Part shown: in pieces, positions 11,846 through 25,251 of the stretch | Layout: every line of letters begins with the position of its first letter | Numbering within the stretch: position 1 is the first letter of the stretch | From: Utricularia gibba | Taxonomy: Eukaryota > Streptophyta > Magnoliopsida > Lamiales > Lentibulariaceae | NCBI GenBank assembly: GCA_002189035.1 | Contig: NEEC01000011.1 | Span: 2,356,001-2,420,000, forward strand | Direction of reading: 5' to 3' | DNA length: 64,000 nucleotides | Notes under the pieces: model-generated | Database searches by the model: none | What the model was told of the DNA's origin: nothing | Seen by the model: only the letters and a program-made list of their open reading frames with translations | Program-made: the position numbers and the translations under genes

Positions 11846-14800
11846 TTATGGGTACTCAGATCTTGAGTAGGCTTCCACTCCTCTCACATACGTAGCTTCA
11901 ACACGAGCTGAATCTTCTGCATCATAATCCTCCCATGAATCCACAGATACAATAACAAAATCTGCCATTCTTCCGGGTGAGAGCGATCCAACATCCCCAT
12001 CAAGAAAACATGCTCTTGCAGCAGAAATTGTGTACCTGGGGATCCAAGCGGTTATGGCAGTAGGTGCGTGATGCTCAGTTGGTATAACCATTAGATGCTG
12101 TTTTCGCTTACTTACCCTTTGAAAGCATCGTTAAGGCTAATGGACTCTGAAGGATTCCATGGAGTTCCCCAAGTAGGGGGTACTCTTCTTCTTGCTGTTC
12201 TTATACTCTTCAGGGGATTGAGGTCTACTACCTGATGCACAAAAGCAAAAAACATTGCAGCGCAAAGATACAATAGGATCAAAGCCAACTGCCAAGAAAT
12301 CATTGCTCACAGGCCAGTCGGAGCCGAGGACCAAATTTCCATTGCCAGCCAGGATGGATTGGAAAAGATAAGACCCTTGATTTGTTCTCTCATCCCCTAG
12401 TTTTCTTATGGCAGAATTGGCATCATCTAACATGTGATCAGGCTGAGGAACATTTAGAATTGTCGTCTATCAAGCAGCTAGTTGAGAAGGAGCAATGATG
12501 TTCAAAAAGTATGCATATTCAAATGGGATGAGTTTCCAAATTGCGCAAAGGAATGCAAATGAACAAAAGGCATAATACAAATGCTTCAGAACCGCCGTGG
12601 GAAAAAAATGTACAGCCAGGAAAAAGGACGGGTTCCAGAGGTTCTTTCAACGTAAGTAAATAGGAGACCTGCACTGATGCAATGATATCTTGTTCCCCAA
12701 ATTTGGTTGCAGCTCCAGGAGCCAAATGCTGAGCATGCTCAATCTGCACATCACCAATATGGTATCCTATTGGCAACACAGAATCACTGGTTGAAATATC
12801 ATAAAAGGTGGTTTTTTTTTTTTTACCCGAAACCTTCTGTCTCGGATTCCATTTTGCAAAGCCATGGACTTGTACATGTTCAAGATCAAGTCATTGGCCC
12901 TGTCGCCTATAGCATGAATGGCTACCTGAAACAAACTAAATGGATGATCACACACATTCATCAACTCTAAGAGATAGATGGCATCCATTTATACAACACC
13001 TGAAGGCCAGCTTTATCAGCAGACGAAGTCATATTGTACAGGAGATCCATTTGTGTCACTTGCAGACCGTAGTTTGATGGCTCATCAGCATATGCCTAAA
13101 GATGATTGATTATAAACAGTTTCTTGTTCTTACCCCAAAATAGAGGACAAAAATATTATATGCCTGATCATTGGGATTTGAAGATAAACACCTCAAAAAA
13201 CAATGCACTGTTTGAACCCACGGATCCATCAGCAAAGGCCTTTACACCTCCCAAGTAAATCCACTGACTCAACTTATGGCCAGTTTTTTCTTTGAGTTCC
13301 TAAATAGGAAGAAAAAGAGATCATGTACAGATTATGGCATTGCTCACTTGCATGATTTTTAAATGAGTTTTTCATCTCAGTAGGAAGCAAAACTTTCAAT
13401 GAGTGAACCTATGCAACAAAAAGGTCTATGAGAAAGGAATTATACAGCATGGGAGTCATCATTCAAGCTTTGTAACCTCTATAAGATCAAGTTACGGGCA
13501 TTGTAGTTAAAAAAGAGAATTCATGTATGCAGGAAATAAATACACTTAATCGTTTCCATGTCTCAATCGGAAAGAACAAGCAAACTCTGATCTTCATATT
13601 TCCGGATGAATCAGCCCACCCATAAACATCTGCAAGAAACACCAACCCACCTATGAAAATTTCGATAAGATCAGTAAAAGTTCTTCAAAAAACAAAAATG
13701 ATTGTATATAACCTGACAGATCTTCCCATGAATGTTCTGTTGATGTACCAGGAAAATATCTCCCCATATCAGCAACAGTTGTCACACCCCTCTTCAATGC
13801 ATAACCACTTGCTCTCAATAGTGCTTCCCTCCTCTGCTCCAGTGAGACCTCTGGAATAGAGGAAAGAACAAGCTTCATAGCTGAATCGATCAGCAAACCT
13901 GTCGGTTCTGCACATAATTATGGATCAAGAGTCAGCAGCGTTTCATAGCTCTAAAAAAGTTGGCTAAACTCGAGGATTTAACATTGAAACTACAAATAAA
14001 AAGGAAACCTCCGGTATTTTCCCTAACAACAAATCCACCATCTGGATCTGGTGAGTGGTTATAGATTCCAGCCAACTTCAGTGCCAATGAGTTAGCTAAG
14101 CCCATGTGGCCATCAACTCTCGTTAGCCACACCTGGAAGGAAAATTCCAGTAACGAACCATATTTCACTGCCAAATAAGTTCCAGACAAAATGTGAGCAT
14201 GTTACAGGATTATCGGGGGTGATATCATCAATCCAAGATGCCCTTGGAAGCTCTCCTCCCCACAAATTATCATTCCAACCGCCACCCAACAACCAAGAGC
14301 CAGGTTGCATGTCTACGAAATGACATCATATATTAACTATGCTAACAAAGAGGCCCATAGAGCTCAAGAATATCAAATACGAAAAAAGAAAATTAAAATT
14401 CATGTCTAATATACGACCCACTTGCTACTGCTCCTTTGACTTTGTTCACAAACTCATCCTTTTGCCGAATGCCAGCAAGTTCAAGTCGAGCCATCTATGT
14501 CCAATTTTCAAACCAAGTCAACCATAGATATAAATGCATTAATAGAAAACTTCTTCCATCCAAAACCAACAACCACCAAATGAAGGGCAACTTAGAGTTA
14601 CACAGAATCATATCAAGATAAAGCAGAAGAATCTTTACACAGGATGCAAGTAAATGGATATCTTATGTAAACATGGACCTGCAACCCTCCAGAAATCAAG
14701 TGCACATGAGAGTCTATAAATCCCGGAAGCACCCATTTCCCATCTAGATCCAAAGTCCTGGTCTCGGTTCCAATCAACTCCTGCATTCATTCTTGGTGAA

Positions 14801-15306
14801 CAGTCTTTGTGACAGCCATAATCTCTTACGAAAGATAAGCACTGGTCATCTCTTTCATTCTAGACATCCACTCACAGCCTTCATTTCAACCCATATGATC
14901 AAACTTTACTAGATACAACGAAGAGAAATTGAACGGTATGAAACGCATGAAGAGTTTGCCTTTAACTCGGAGAAGGTGCCAACGCGTAGAACTCGACCAT
15001 CGGAAATGGCCATTGAATCAACCAATGTGAAAGCGGAATCTCCAGTGTATATTGTTCCATTGGTCACCAACAAATCCGCCAATTCACCATGCACTGTTGC
15101 TATAATACGCATGAAAAAGAGTACCGGAAAACAGGAGACGAAATGAACTCAACTGAGTGAACTCCAGAGAAGAAAGAAGAGAAGAGTGACTAATGCTCAC
15201 TTCTCAGAGACTGGATGCCCGCAAGAAACTTAATGATTGGTGCATTGGAGGCGACGGCCAGTAGAACCACGGCGGTGGTTGCGAGAAACAAGCGGAAATT
15301 AATCAT
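11846..15306 (-). CDS. LAF3: LAF3-type amidohydrolase (YtcJ-like), LONG AFTER FAR-RED 3 homologue
   Basis: Member of the YtcJ-like metal-dependent amidohydrolases; in Arabidopsis LAF3 modulates phytochrome A signalling. Fifteen exons give 582 residues (Arabidopsis 576): 15306-15201, 15099-14960, 14780-14679, 14494-14422, 14312-14206, 14132-14009, 13907-13713, 13629-13544, 13299-13192, 13095-13000, 12925-12827, 12743-12669, 12442-12311, 12231-12116 and 12035-11846. The N-terminus is a hydrophobic anchor or signal (MINFRLFLATTAVVLLAVAS). Metal-ligand and family motifs: GFIDSHVHLISGGL, GGWNDNLWGGELP, LTRVDGHMGLANS, VAIHAIGDRAND, IEHAQHLAP and LGSDWP. Intron 2 begins with GC (AAG|GCAAAC) because no GT donor fits. 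The start codon lies only 30 bases from that of the divergent PPR gene. The true substrate is unknown. Confidence 0.93.
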
Positions 15307-15336
15307 CGAACCAGCAGAGTGTCGATAGTGAATGCT

Positions 15337-17525
15337 ATGCTTCTTAGTCCTGCGTTTCCTGTAAACTCCACTAGATGGCTAAATGCCTTTGTTCAGAGAA
15401 GCGTTGCCCTGCTAGAGAATTACACGCTCCACAAGTTGATGGATCATGGGAAATCGCTTCATTGCCACTTAATCAAGAACGGTGTAGCATCCCAGAAATA
15501 CGTGGCCGTGAAGTTACTCTTAATGTACTTGGACTTTCGGAAACCATTCGAAATTGATCAGATGTTGACGGAGTTTGATGGTTTCAATCTAGTTGTGTCC
15601 AACTGTTTGATCACTGCTCATCTTCGGCAGGGGAATGCCGTGGATGCCTGTAAACTGTTCGACGAAATGCCCGAAAGGAACCAAGTTTCCTGGACTGCGT
15701 TGGTGTCCGGGCTATTTAGACTTGAAAAGGCAGACCTGGCATTGTTCTACTTTGAGAGAAACCCTTCTCCGGATGTTTTCTCGTATACGGCTGCGATTGC
15801 TGGGCTTCTCCAGAACCATAAGACTTCAGCAGGGGTGCAGTTGTACCATAGAATGCTTGAAGCTCAGATTTTGCCCAATGCTGTTACCTTTACTACAATA
15901 CTTAAGGCTTGTGTTGATTTGAGTGATTTAGGATTAGGGATGGGTGTTCTTGGGCAGATTATCAAGGTTGGATTAGAAGGTAATGCATATGTTTCGAATT
16001 CCTTAGTTAAATTATTTCTCAAACTGGGTGAAACTGCTTTTGCTAGGCAAGTATTTGACTCCATGGAGGAAAGGGATGTGGTTTCTTGGACGACGATTCT
16101 GGACATGCACTTTGAGATGGGTGATTTAAGAGAAGCTCTCAGGGTGTTCCATAACATGCCAGAAAGGAACGAAGTTACCTGGAGCATAATGATAGCGAGG
16201 TTTAGTCAGCAGGGTCATGCCGAAGAGGCAGTCAAGCTGTTCCTGCAGATGATTAATCATTCATTCAAACCAAATATATCATGCTATGCAAGTATAATAA
16301 GTGCTTTGGCGAGCATGAAAGCCCTCCATGCTGGAATGAACATTCATGCTAATGTTCTGAAGAATGGTGTGGATGCAAACGTCTTCATTGGCAGCTCTCT
16401 TGTTGACTTTTACTGCAAATGTGGGAGCACTGGAAGTGGGCGCATGGCGTTTGATTCAATCCTCGACAAGAATATCACCTGCTGGAATTCAATGATTTCT
16501 GGTTACAGCTTGAATGGCCAGCTCTTAGAAGCCACAGAGCTATTCAACCAGATTCCAAACAGGAACAGCATATCATGGAACTCATTAATCGTTGGCCATT
16601 TAGGAATCGAGGATTTTGATGGGGCATTTGAAGTGTTCCACAGGATGATCCTTTCCGGGCAACACCCAAATCCATCAACTTTTTCTAGTGTGTTGAGTGC
16701 TTGTGCAAGTTTGGCCTCGGTGCAGAAAGGTGAGTATGCACACTCATGGGCTATAAAGCTCGGTCTTCAGCTTGACACTTTCGTTGGCACAGCTCTACTA
16801 GACATGTATGCCAAATCAGGAAGCATAGAAAGTTCCAGAAAGATCTTTGATCAGCTGCCTACAAGGAATGAGATTGCTTGGACAGCAATGATTCAAGGGC
16901 TAGCAGAAAATGGCTTTGGCATGGAGGCCTTGCGTCTGTTTCAGGAAATGGAGGAAACCTCATGCGTTAAACCCAACTACTTAATCCTTTTGTCAGTCCT
17001 CTTTGCTTGTTCCCATTGTGGTTTAGTTGATAAAGGGCTCAGTTACTTTTCCAAAATGGAGAAGGTTTATGGAATAGAGCCGAATGAGAGACATTACACA
17101 TGCATAGTTGACATGCTTTCTCGTTCAGGGCGTCTGCATGAAGCAGCGATGCTCATTTCAAGCATTTCTGATGAGCCTGTAGCAAATGCATTGGCAGCCC
17201 TTCTCAGCGGTTGCCGAACGCATGAAGAAGAAGCCATAGCTCAGAATGCAGCAGAGAAATTCTCAGAGCTTGCAAAGAAGAAGCCAGGGGGTTAGTTCTT
17301 CTCTCCAACTTTTATGCAGCAGGAGGGCAATGGCATAATGTCATGAGCACAAGAGAACTGATGGAGAAGAGAGGTGTCAAGAAAAGCGCAGGGTGCAGTT
17401 GGATTGAGGTCAGAAATCATGTACATCAGTTTTACTCTCAGGATGGAACAAATCATGCTGTTTCAACAGAACTACGTTGGGTTCTAGAGCTTGTTGCCTC
17501 TGAAATGCACTCACAGATACATTGA
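15337..17525 (+). CDS. Pentatricopeptide-repeat protein, PLS class with E domain; apparent frameshift near the end
   Basis: Intronless, as is usual for PPR genes. The first in-frame ATG is at 15337; a GTG at 15319 opens the frame but is an unlikely start. The frame runs to a stop at 17295, covering about a dozen or more tandem P/L/S repeats, with typical blocks such as LFDEMPERNQVSWTALVSG, ALLDMYAKSGSIESSRKIFD and CSHCGLVDKGLSYF. The E motif then continues in another frame (LVLLSNFYAAGGQWHNV, GVKKSAGCSWIEVRNHVHQF) to a stop at 17525. One extra G in the five-G run 17287-17291 would join both parts. PPR E-class proteins bind organelle RNA, often for C-to-U editing or splicing; the target here is unknown. 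Either a real truncation or a homopolymer sequencing error. Confidence 0.88.
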
Positions 17526-17917
17526 TGTTGCTTATTGCTACTTTGAAGGCAATAAAGGTTTATTATTCTATTACTGCTACTCCGTGGATGCAATCCACAA
17601 GCATACAGTGCTAAACAACAAATCTTTGCTTTCATCAAGGTTTAAGTAGCAATAAGAAAAAAAAAAAGAAAAGATGCAAGCTGACAGAATCTTCCTTGGC
17701 TGATGGAGCAAACCTGCAATGAGACACAAAATGGAAGCAATGCTTATGATAAAAAGCAACTGGTGACTAGCAGACTACCAGTCTATTCACTCAAATGGCC
17801 TGCCTAACCACAGCAGAGGGTTGACGGTTCAACAAAAGAAATTTGGAGCGCACAGACAAGGGGGAGTATAGAACGTGAGCATACCAAAACAGGAACCGCT
17901 CGGTTCAAGACCCAAAC

Positions 17918-20900
17918 TCATTTCCTGTGCCGGGTCTTATTGGGAGGTTTGCGTGCCAAGAGCTTCCGGCCAGAAGTTCTATTATCAACCTGCATGCCAA
18001 GTTGGAAGTTTGTGCATCAAAAACATTGATTGTGTGCCTAAAAAACCAAGCAGAAGAAAAGATAACTAGGATACACTAACGTTAGCTGTTAAAAAAGTTC
18101 CATGAAGTTGCTACTATCAGCATCTCATGGATATCACCAACGAAGCTACTGGTGTGCGCTAACCCATTTTATTGGCAAGGATTTCTATGAATTGCAAAAC
18201 CAGCCAGATGTACCCAAAAAAGATTGACAAACCTTGTACATGGAAGCTGCTGATTCAGATTCCACCGTTTGTGCTGGAAGCTGTCCTTGTGATTGGAAAG
18301 CATCCAGAGCATCAAGGGTTAGTTGCCAACCACAGAGTGCTACAGCATTAGTCGTGGAGCCCGAGCTATCACTGCTAATACAACCTGCTGCAGCGACATT
18401 TCCGTTCACCCAAGGACAGCACTGATTATGACTTTTGATTGGATCAAATTCAATTGCATCCTCATAGTTGTTACCGCCATTAGGAGCACCTGAAAAAGTG
18501 AATATCCCATAAAATTGAGGACACGGAGGCATAATGAACACTACCAGGAAAGGGAAATAACCAGAGGCTGTCATTGTAAGAGTATGATACAGAAGGGGTG
18601 ATACAAATATCCACAACTGACTCCATATTTCATAATCCAATTTGGGTTTTAAAAACAAAAAAAACATTAAAATCTAATTTCAGAACCATAATTCTCAGAG
18701 AACAACAATTGAGTTCATCCATAAAAAACAATGCAGCTTACCCGCACCATTTGAAACATTGTAGCTTGACTCAACGTATCCGCAATCATCAGTTGTTAGA
18801 TCCTTTGGAGCTTGATTAACTTCCTCTTTGGATGCATCAACTCCAGAACACAGAATTGCATTGCAAGAAAGAGAAGGATTGAGACTGTTATCACAATAGG
18901 TAACATAAATGCGACTGGTCTTTTCACCACTTTCAACCGAATCTGCCTTAGCTGACCCCATTACTTTCGAACCACTATCAGCCCTTACAATAGAACGAGA
19001 AATTTTGTCTTGACTATCCACTTGAGGATCCCCTCTATCCACGTGTCCAGGAATAAAATCACCCATCATCCCACGGCCTGGAACAAATTCACCTGTTTGA
19101 CCCTGGTTGTCGGTTAATTCATCAATGGGTTCCACATCACCCACAACACTCTGAGTTCTGTAGATGACGGCACCAGCTCCATGAATATCTGCTTCATGGC
19201 TGGCACCGATTCCTACACTTACTCCGCTAATCCCAAAGCTGGTACCATCCCTCCCTTGTAAAGTAGCAGTATCAGCATTTACAATTTCCTCCTCATTTGT
19301 ACTACTGCGGCCAATTTCCCAAATACTTCTGACAGACGCCAGGCAGGTACTCTGTTGTGCTTGATTACTGTAGTTCACCTCTGATGCCTCATTTGCATCA
19401 GCATTCTTGGCTGCTGATGTTGATGGCATATTAACATCATCAAAATCTCCAGGGAAATTTTCCACACTTTCCATTGAATCATCATTCCCATTTTGATAAA
19501 CAGTATCCATCGCAATCACAGAAGAAGCACGCGTTGAATCCCTTGTAGAAAGAGTGCCGAGAACTACTTCATTCCCCTGATCAAAATCATCCTTATATGC
19601 ATCCATTCCTACTCCATACTCATGTGGTCGGCTGGTACCTACACCAGAAAACTCTAATCCATAAGACCGATGAGTTTCAATAGCAGAATCACGGGGGCGT
19701 TTTGAAGGGCCAACAGAATATTGAACACCACCACTGACTTCATCAACATCACGGTCAATTACAGTTCCTTCAACACTATCAGCCTGCAGAGCCACTAACT
19801 GGGGTCCATCAACTGTGCTACCTGCTTCATCCAAATTTCTCTTAAGGGAACTAGGTCCATGGGATTCATATGATGCTGCACGATCACCTACCTCACTGCT
19901 TGCAGGCTGCCCAAGCAATAAATCTCTTGCTCTATGGATATCTTGATACTGCTCAGAGAGATCATTTCTTTGCAATCGTGAAGAGGACAATCCAGCAGAT
20001 ATAGCAGTATTTACATCAAGCCCAATATTTGACAAGGTCTTTCCTTCGTCATCATGGTCTACCACCTGATCCTTTTCCATGCTTTCTAAACGGACACCGT
20101 CCACACCACTTGTGGCACTTACTCCGCATGTTGAGACCAACTTCTTGCTAGTTTCAGGAACATCACTTCTACTGGGAGCAGAACCATTGGGTTGCATGAC
20201 CGTAAGGAAGTCTGAGATTTTCACTGTTGCACCGCACAGACTGCAATCCAACAGTGGTGACCTTGACACACCTTTTGAATTTGTAGCTGTAGCTTCAACG
20301 AAACCAAAGTTTTTGTCAGAAAAAGGGGCCAATGCCTTCTTCCCATGGTTCAGATGACGAGGAGAGGCATGATGTTTTGAAGGACCAACGGAGCATCCGT
20401 TTCTAGCTGATTGAGCAGAATTCTCTACGCAATCCTGAACATTTGGAAGCCATCTAGGTTCCCACCCGCAGAGGCTTATGAGCCTCTGAGCCTATTATTA
20501 AATAGAGCATTCAGTCAAATGAAAAAGATAATGGAAAAAACAACAGAACAAAAAAAAAGAACAAGCATGCATGCATTACATGAGAGTAAATAGATAAATC
20601 ATCTCTGTTATTTTCATTCCCTAAGAAGATTTCAAGCTTGATGCCAGCTTCGTTCCGTGCAAAATGGGGCTGAGACAGCAAACGATCAATCTCTGGTCCC
20701 CTTGACAATTGAATGTGCTCAACTGCAGATGTGGCCACAATAGGAAGGGAATGAAATTGGAGGAGTCCATCACAACGATCCTTGTAACCACCTATGAGTG
20801 CTGAGGGTGGAGTTGGTGGGAATTGTGCAAGACTTTCGGCACAGCAATTTCCTATCCAAGGGCAGCTGATTTTATGACCTTCATCCAGTCTTCTTGCGAA

Positions 20901-22011
20901 GTTTTCTCCAGAATGATCAGCTATGACAGAAATTTACAGGGATATGAAGCCAGAAGCAATGATCACTAAGCTCCATCTAGATCATTCCACATTTCTTTTG
21001 TGCTTTTGACTATAGTAAATGAGGAGAAAATATTGTGATCAACTACCACTAAAACTCACCTTCATCAGGAGTCAATGTAGCAAACACCAGTTTTGCATCA
21101 CAGGATTCGCATTTAAGTTCATCGACACCTTCATTAATCCATCCTTTTCGGGCGCATGTCAATGAATTTGCAGCCTAAAAGTTCATGCAGTTAGAAAGAA
21201 CTGACACAGCTCATGTCCTATGGTAGAATCAGGCGACAAATACATGCAAAAAGGTATTTATAGAAATTGATAAGGAATAGAATGCACAGGTAAATTTATA
21301 GGAGTAAGTAATTATTAACTAGATTAAAAAGTCCAATCACAGCCCGAAGATCACTACATGACCTGACGACACAATATACATCCTAAATCATTAAAAGATT
21401 CACAACATTAATGTCCGTAAAGATTTTTAATTTTCTCCAGACAACACGTAAATTTCAAACCTTTGGCTTCCCAAACCAATTTTCTGGGTTGAACGTTGAC
21501 AGACGCCTCAGCAAGTCACTCCTGTCCCAGGGCCGACACGAGGAATGTGATGACCCAACAGCATATCCTTCAGCATTGGTTCTCCCGGAATCGTACATGA
21601 CATGTATTGAACCAGCTTTAGAATTCTGCCCTTGACCCCGTCCATCTGTGCTGCCGACGTTCGCCGGATCAGCAGGGGATGATGCTGCAGCCGAGCTGTT
21701 AAAAGCAGTGATTAACCATTAGAAATGCAACAGTACATAAATTCCCCGTCATCAACCGACGCAAGAAAAATAAAATCCCAAATCGAATTGCAAGCCCTAA
21801 CAACAAAATCAAGCAGCTAACACAATTGATTACAACGCCTAACAAAACCGACTACACGGCGTGCGAATATTCGGAAAATGCGTCTTGAGACGGAATAACG
21901 TAAGCAATTCAACCTAACAGCAGGAGTGATACTCCGCGCCGAAGAAGACGATCGGTGGCGTAATAGCGGTTCCCCCGTTGAGCTTATAGCCTCATCTTTC
22001 AATTCTGCCAT
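17918..22011 (-). CDS. ILP1: ILP1-like C3HC zinc-finger protein (NIPA/ZC3HC1 family)
   Basis: Homologue of Arabidopsis IAP-like protein 1, related to animal NIPA/ZC3HC1, a nuclear protein with BIR-like C3HC zinc fingers. Seven exons: 22011-21933, 21684-21461, 21174-21060, 20920-20580, 20491-18742, 18489-18233 and 17989-17918; 945 residues (Arabidopsis about 958). Visible parts: SCRPWDRSDLLRRLSTF near the N-terminus, CARKGWINEG with CESCDAKL, the first zinc finger end GHKISCPWIGNCC, SLCGWEPRWLPN, a long acidic Ser-rich low-complexity middle (the large exon), and the second Rsm1-like half with SHNQCCPWVNGNVAAAGC and ALCGWQLTLDALDAFQ. The basic C-terminus RKPPNKTRHRK resembles a nuclear localisation signal. 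The exon 1 donor / exon 2 acceptor choice is the least sure point. Confidence 0.9.
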
Positions 22012-22884
22012 CTCTCCGTCGTTCGCGCAATCCAGTTCACACCTATATCAAATGCCTTCGCTTCCTTCCCTCAACCACCAGCTCTGCGCCCACCCACCCG
22101 CAGTGTTCTGGGAGAGTGAAAAAACCAAAATAAAAACGGAAACATTAGAAAAGTCAACGCGTATCACTCACGCACTTCAAATTTTCTCCCCCGAATCCGG
22201 GTCGGGTCGTAAAGGATCTCCATTGTCGATGTGGTCGCCTAAAATAATTATTATAATTAATTTTTAGATTTTTTAATAACTTTAGACATTTATTTTAACA
22301 AGAAAATAAATGTTTTAAAATCCATTCTCTAATTTAATCATGAATTTAATTGAGTTTTAAAATAGTTATTAAAAATAAAAAAATTTTATTTTCTAAAAAA
22401 TGTCGATTCAATCTTAGATTTTTTAATTTTTTAAGTTTCAAATAAATAACATGTCGATATCCGACGTGGACAATACATTGCCCAATGATTAATTTTTGTG
22501 CACGATGTCCGAGACATTGAGATAAAGCTGAGGACAGAGGAGAGACACACACCAGGCATGAGGTAGAGAGGAGGCTGGCCGCTGCTATTCGGATGTGGCT
22601 TGGAATCCCATCCGCCAAAAACTCATCCTTCACTTTGTCTGCATTCCACATTTCTCTGGTAAAAAAATATTTCTTCTGCAGTATACTTATCCACAACCAT
22701 AAAACATACCAACCTCTTCCACTGGTTCCTCCCTCTTGATCCTCTCGCCCTCATCATTCTGCAGGTTCGTTCTCTGTCTCCCTTCATTGCTTCTTCTTCT
22801 TTCTGGTTCTGCTGGCTTGAGAGTTGATATTCTTGGCTTGAGCTTATCAGGAGTAGGGTCTGTGAATTTTGAACAAGAGTCAAG
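22012..22884. other. Divergent upstream region between ILP1-like gene and glycolate oxidase
   Basis: The shared 5' flank of two head-to-head genes. 22240-22450 is extremely AT-rich with several short inverted and direct words (TTTTAATAAC / GTTATTAAAA, AGATTTTTTAAT twice) but no convincing terminal repeats or target duplication. 22560-22884 probably holds the glycolate oxidase leader. Confidence 0.45.
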
Positions 22885-24805
22885 ATGGTTGAGATAACTG
22901 TGACTAACGTGGAGGAGTACCAAGCTATTGCCAAGGAGAAGCTGCCTAAAATGGTGTATGATTATTATGCTTCTGGAGCAGAGGATCAGTGGACTTTGGC
23001 TGAGAACAGAAACGCATTCTCCAGGATTCTGTGAGTAGATATCTATCTGCTTTTCCAGTGCTCATGTCTTCCACTGGTGTTGTGTAAACTGAGATAGAAT
23101 TTAACAGCACTGCAGTTTATCTCCTGACTTCCTTGTGAATTACGCAGGTTCAGGCCCCGTGTACTGATTGATGTGAGCAAGATTGATCTGACTACAACAG
23201 TCTTAGGCTTCAAGATATCCATGCCGATCATGATTGCACCAAGTGCTATGCAGAAAATGGCTCACCCTGATGGTTGGCTTCTCCTGCAGTCATAGACTAT
23301 ATATCATGCATCACATCTTCATTTGATCATCCTATCTGAATCTATATCCTTCTACCGTTAACTGCTTACAGGGGAATATGCAACTGCAAGGGCTGCTGCA
23401 GCAGCTGGAACAATCATGGTATGTATAGCTTCCCTTCATTGTCCCTTATTATCCAACTGATGAGAACACATGGCTTTGGTTCCAGACCCTGTCATCATGG
23501 GCGACATCCAGTGTTGAAGAAGTTGCTTCGACTGGACCCGGAATCCGATTCTTCCAGCTTTATGTATGTCTTGTAAACAGATCATTTTTTCAGAGAAGAG
23601 TATACATATTCAGCTATCCCTGTCCTTGCACACAGGTGTACAAGGACAGGAATGTAGTAGCTCAATTGGTGAGGCGAGCTGAAAGAGCTGGTTTCAAGGC
23701 TATCGCACTCACAGTGGACACCCCACGACTCGGACGCAGAGAAGCTGACATTAAGAACAGGTTTATGATCATCACAATCACAGCATTTTAACAGAATCAT
23801 CAATAGATAGTTACATACTTTGAACACAGATTCACATTGCCATCCAATCTGACATTGAAGAACTTTGAAGGCTTGGATCTTGGAAGCATGAGCAAAGTAA
23901 GATGATAAGTTATACCCTTCATCATGAATATAACATCCATTTTTAATCATATTCATATCCAGGCTGAAGACTCTGGACTTGCCAACTACGTTGCCGGCCA
24001 AATCGATCGCTCCCTGAGCTGGAAGGTAATCAGAAGCTGCATATATCAATTCAAAGCATGCATCAAACTTGTATAACGGTGAGTAACATTCAAACAGGAT
24101 GTGAAGTGGCTGCAATCAATCACCTCACTGCCAATTCTTGTCAAGGGCGTTATCACTGCTGAGGATGGTAAAGCGAAACCCCATTTTTCATCCTGATGAT
24201 GAAGTTCAAGCCTTTTTCATCTTCCAACACTGACTGATTATAATACAATGAAAAACCCAGCAAGGATCTCTGTAGAAATGGGCGCCGCAGGAATCATTGT
24301 CTCCAACCACGGAGCCCGTCAACTGGACTATGTCCCCGCCACCATCTCCGCCCTCGAAGAGGTCGACCTTGCCATCAAACTCACGAATCCCGATGACAAT
24401 CTTCGTTTTCGTTTGACTAAATAACCAACCCTGGTGTCGTCCAGGTCGTTAAAGGAGCCGCAGGGCGGATTCCGGTGTTCATAGACGGAGGCATCCGCCG
24501 CGGAACAGACGTATTCAAGGCTCTGGCACTGGGAGCGTCCGGCATATTCGTAAGTGAACCCAAAACCTAAATGTAGCATCCAAGGGACGCATTCATCATT
24601 GAAATTCATGGTTTCTTAGATCGGACGTCCGGTGGTGTTTGCATTGGCGGCGGAGGGAGAAGCCGGCGTGAGGAAGGTGCTGCAGATGCTCCGCGATGAG
24701 TTTGAGTTGACGATGGCACTGAGCGGTTGCCGCAACCTGAGCGAGATCACTCGCAACCACATCAAGACTGATTGGGACGCGCCCATCGCCACCGCCAGAT
24801 TGTAG
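22885..24805 (+). CDS. GLO: Peroxisomal (S)-2-hydroxy-acid oxidase, glycolate oxidase
   Basis: FMN enzyme that oxidises glycolate to glyoxylate with release of hydrogen peroxide in leaf peroxisomes (photorespiration). Eleven exons: 22885-23030, 23148-23272, 23372-23418, 23486-23563, 23636-23760, 23830-23896, 23963-24025, 24098-24167, 24261-24361, 24445-24549 and 24620-24805, giving 370 residues, the usual length. Key parts: [73 protein letters not shown] with the flavin-binding lysine, [10 protein letters not shown] with catalytic His and Arg, and [15 protein letters not shown] for FMN phosphate. It ends in ARL, an accepted plant peroxisomal targeting signal 1. No break seen. Confidence 0.96.
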
Positions 24806-25251
24806 ATCAACGGTCAAAATTGAAGGAAGCTTTCCCGTACTATTTTCCACCCATGTTGATGAATTACATAAATACCCCGCCCCCTTCAAAACTTTCTTGG
24901 GCTTAGACTCATAAAACTTCTCTTTGGGCCTTAACATGTATTTTCTTTTGTTTTCAATTAATAAATCAGATATATTTTCCATATTTATCCTCATTTAATT
25001 TGATATTAATTTTTAATCATTATCCTATTTATTTTCATTTAAAATCTGAATAATTTTTCAAATCAGAAATTAAATTAATAAAATCTGATCTAAGATAACG
25101 AAATTTGAATTTTATAATTAATAATATAAAACAAAATAAAATAATTATAAATAAGTGGAAAAACAGCTGGAATCCTTCTCGAAAGAAAGAGCTCGTTTTC
25201 GGAAATTCGCTTTCAGCGTTTCTCGTTCGTTCTCTTTCTCCCGAAATCGAG
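24806..25251. other. Intergenic stretch, glycolate oxidase to tubby-like gene
   Basis: Contains the glycolate oxidase 3' untranslated region and AT-rich spacer, then the leader of the tubby-like gene from about 25140. No other gene recognised. Confidence 0.45.

Noticed and set aside
22240-22450. Possible MITE or hairpin
   Set aside because: Short inverted and direct AT words are present, but the order of words does not fit paired arms, and there is no terminal repeat with target-site duplication. Best explained as AT-rich low complexity.
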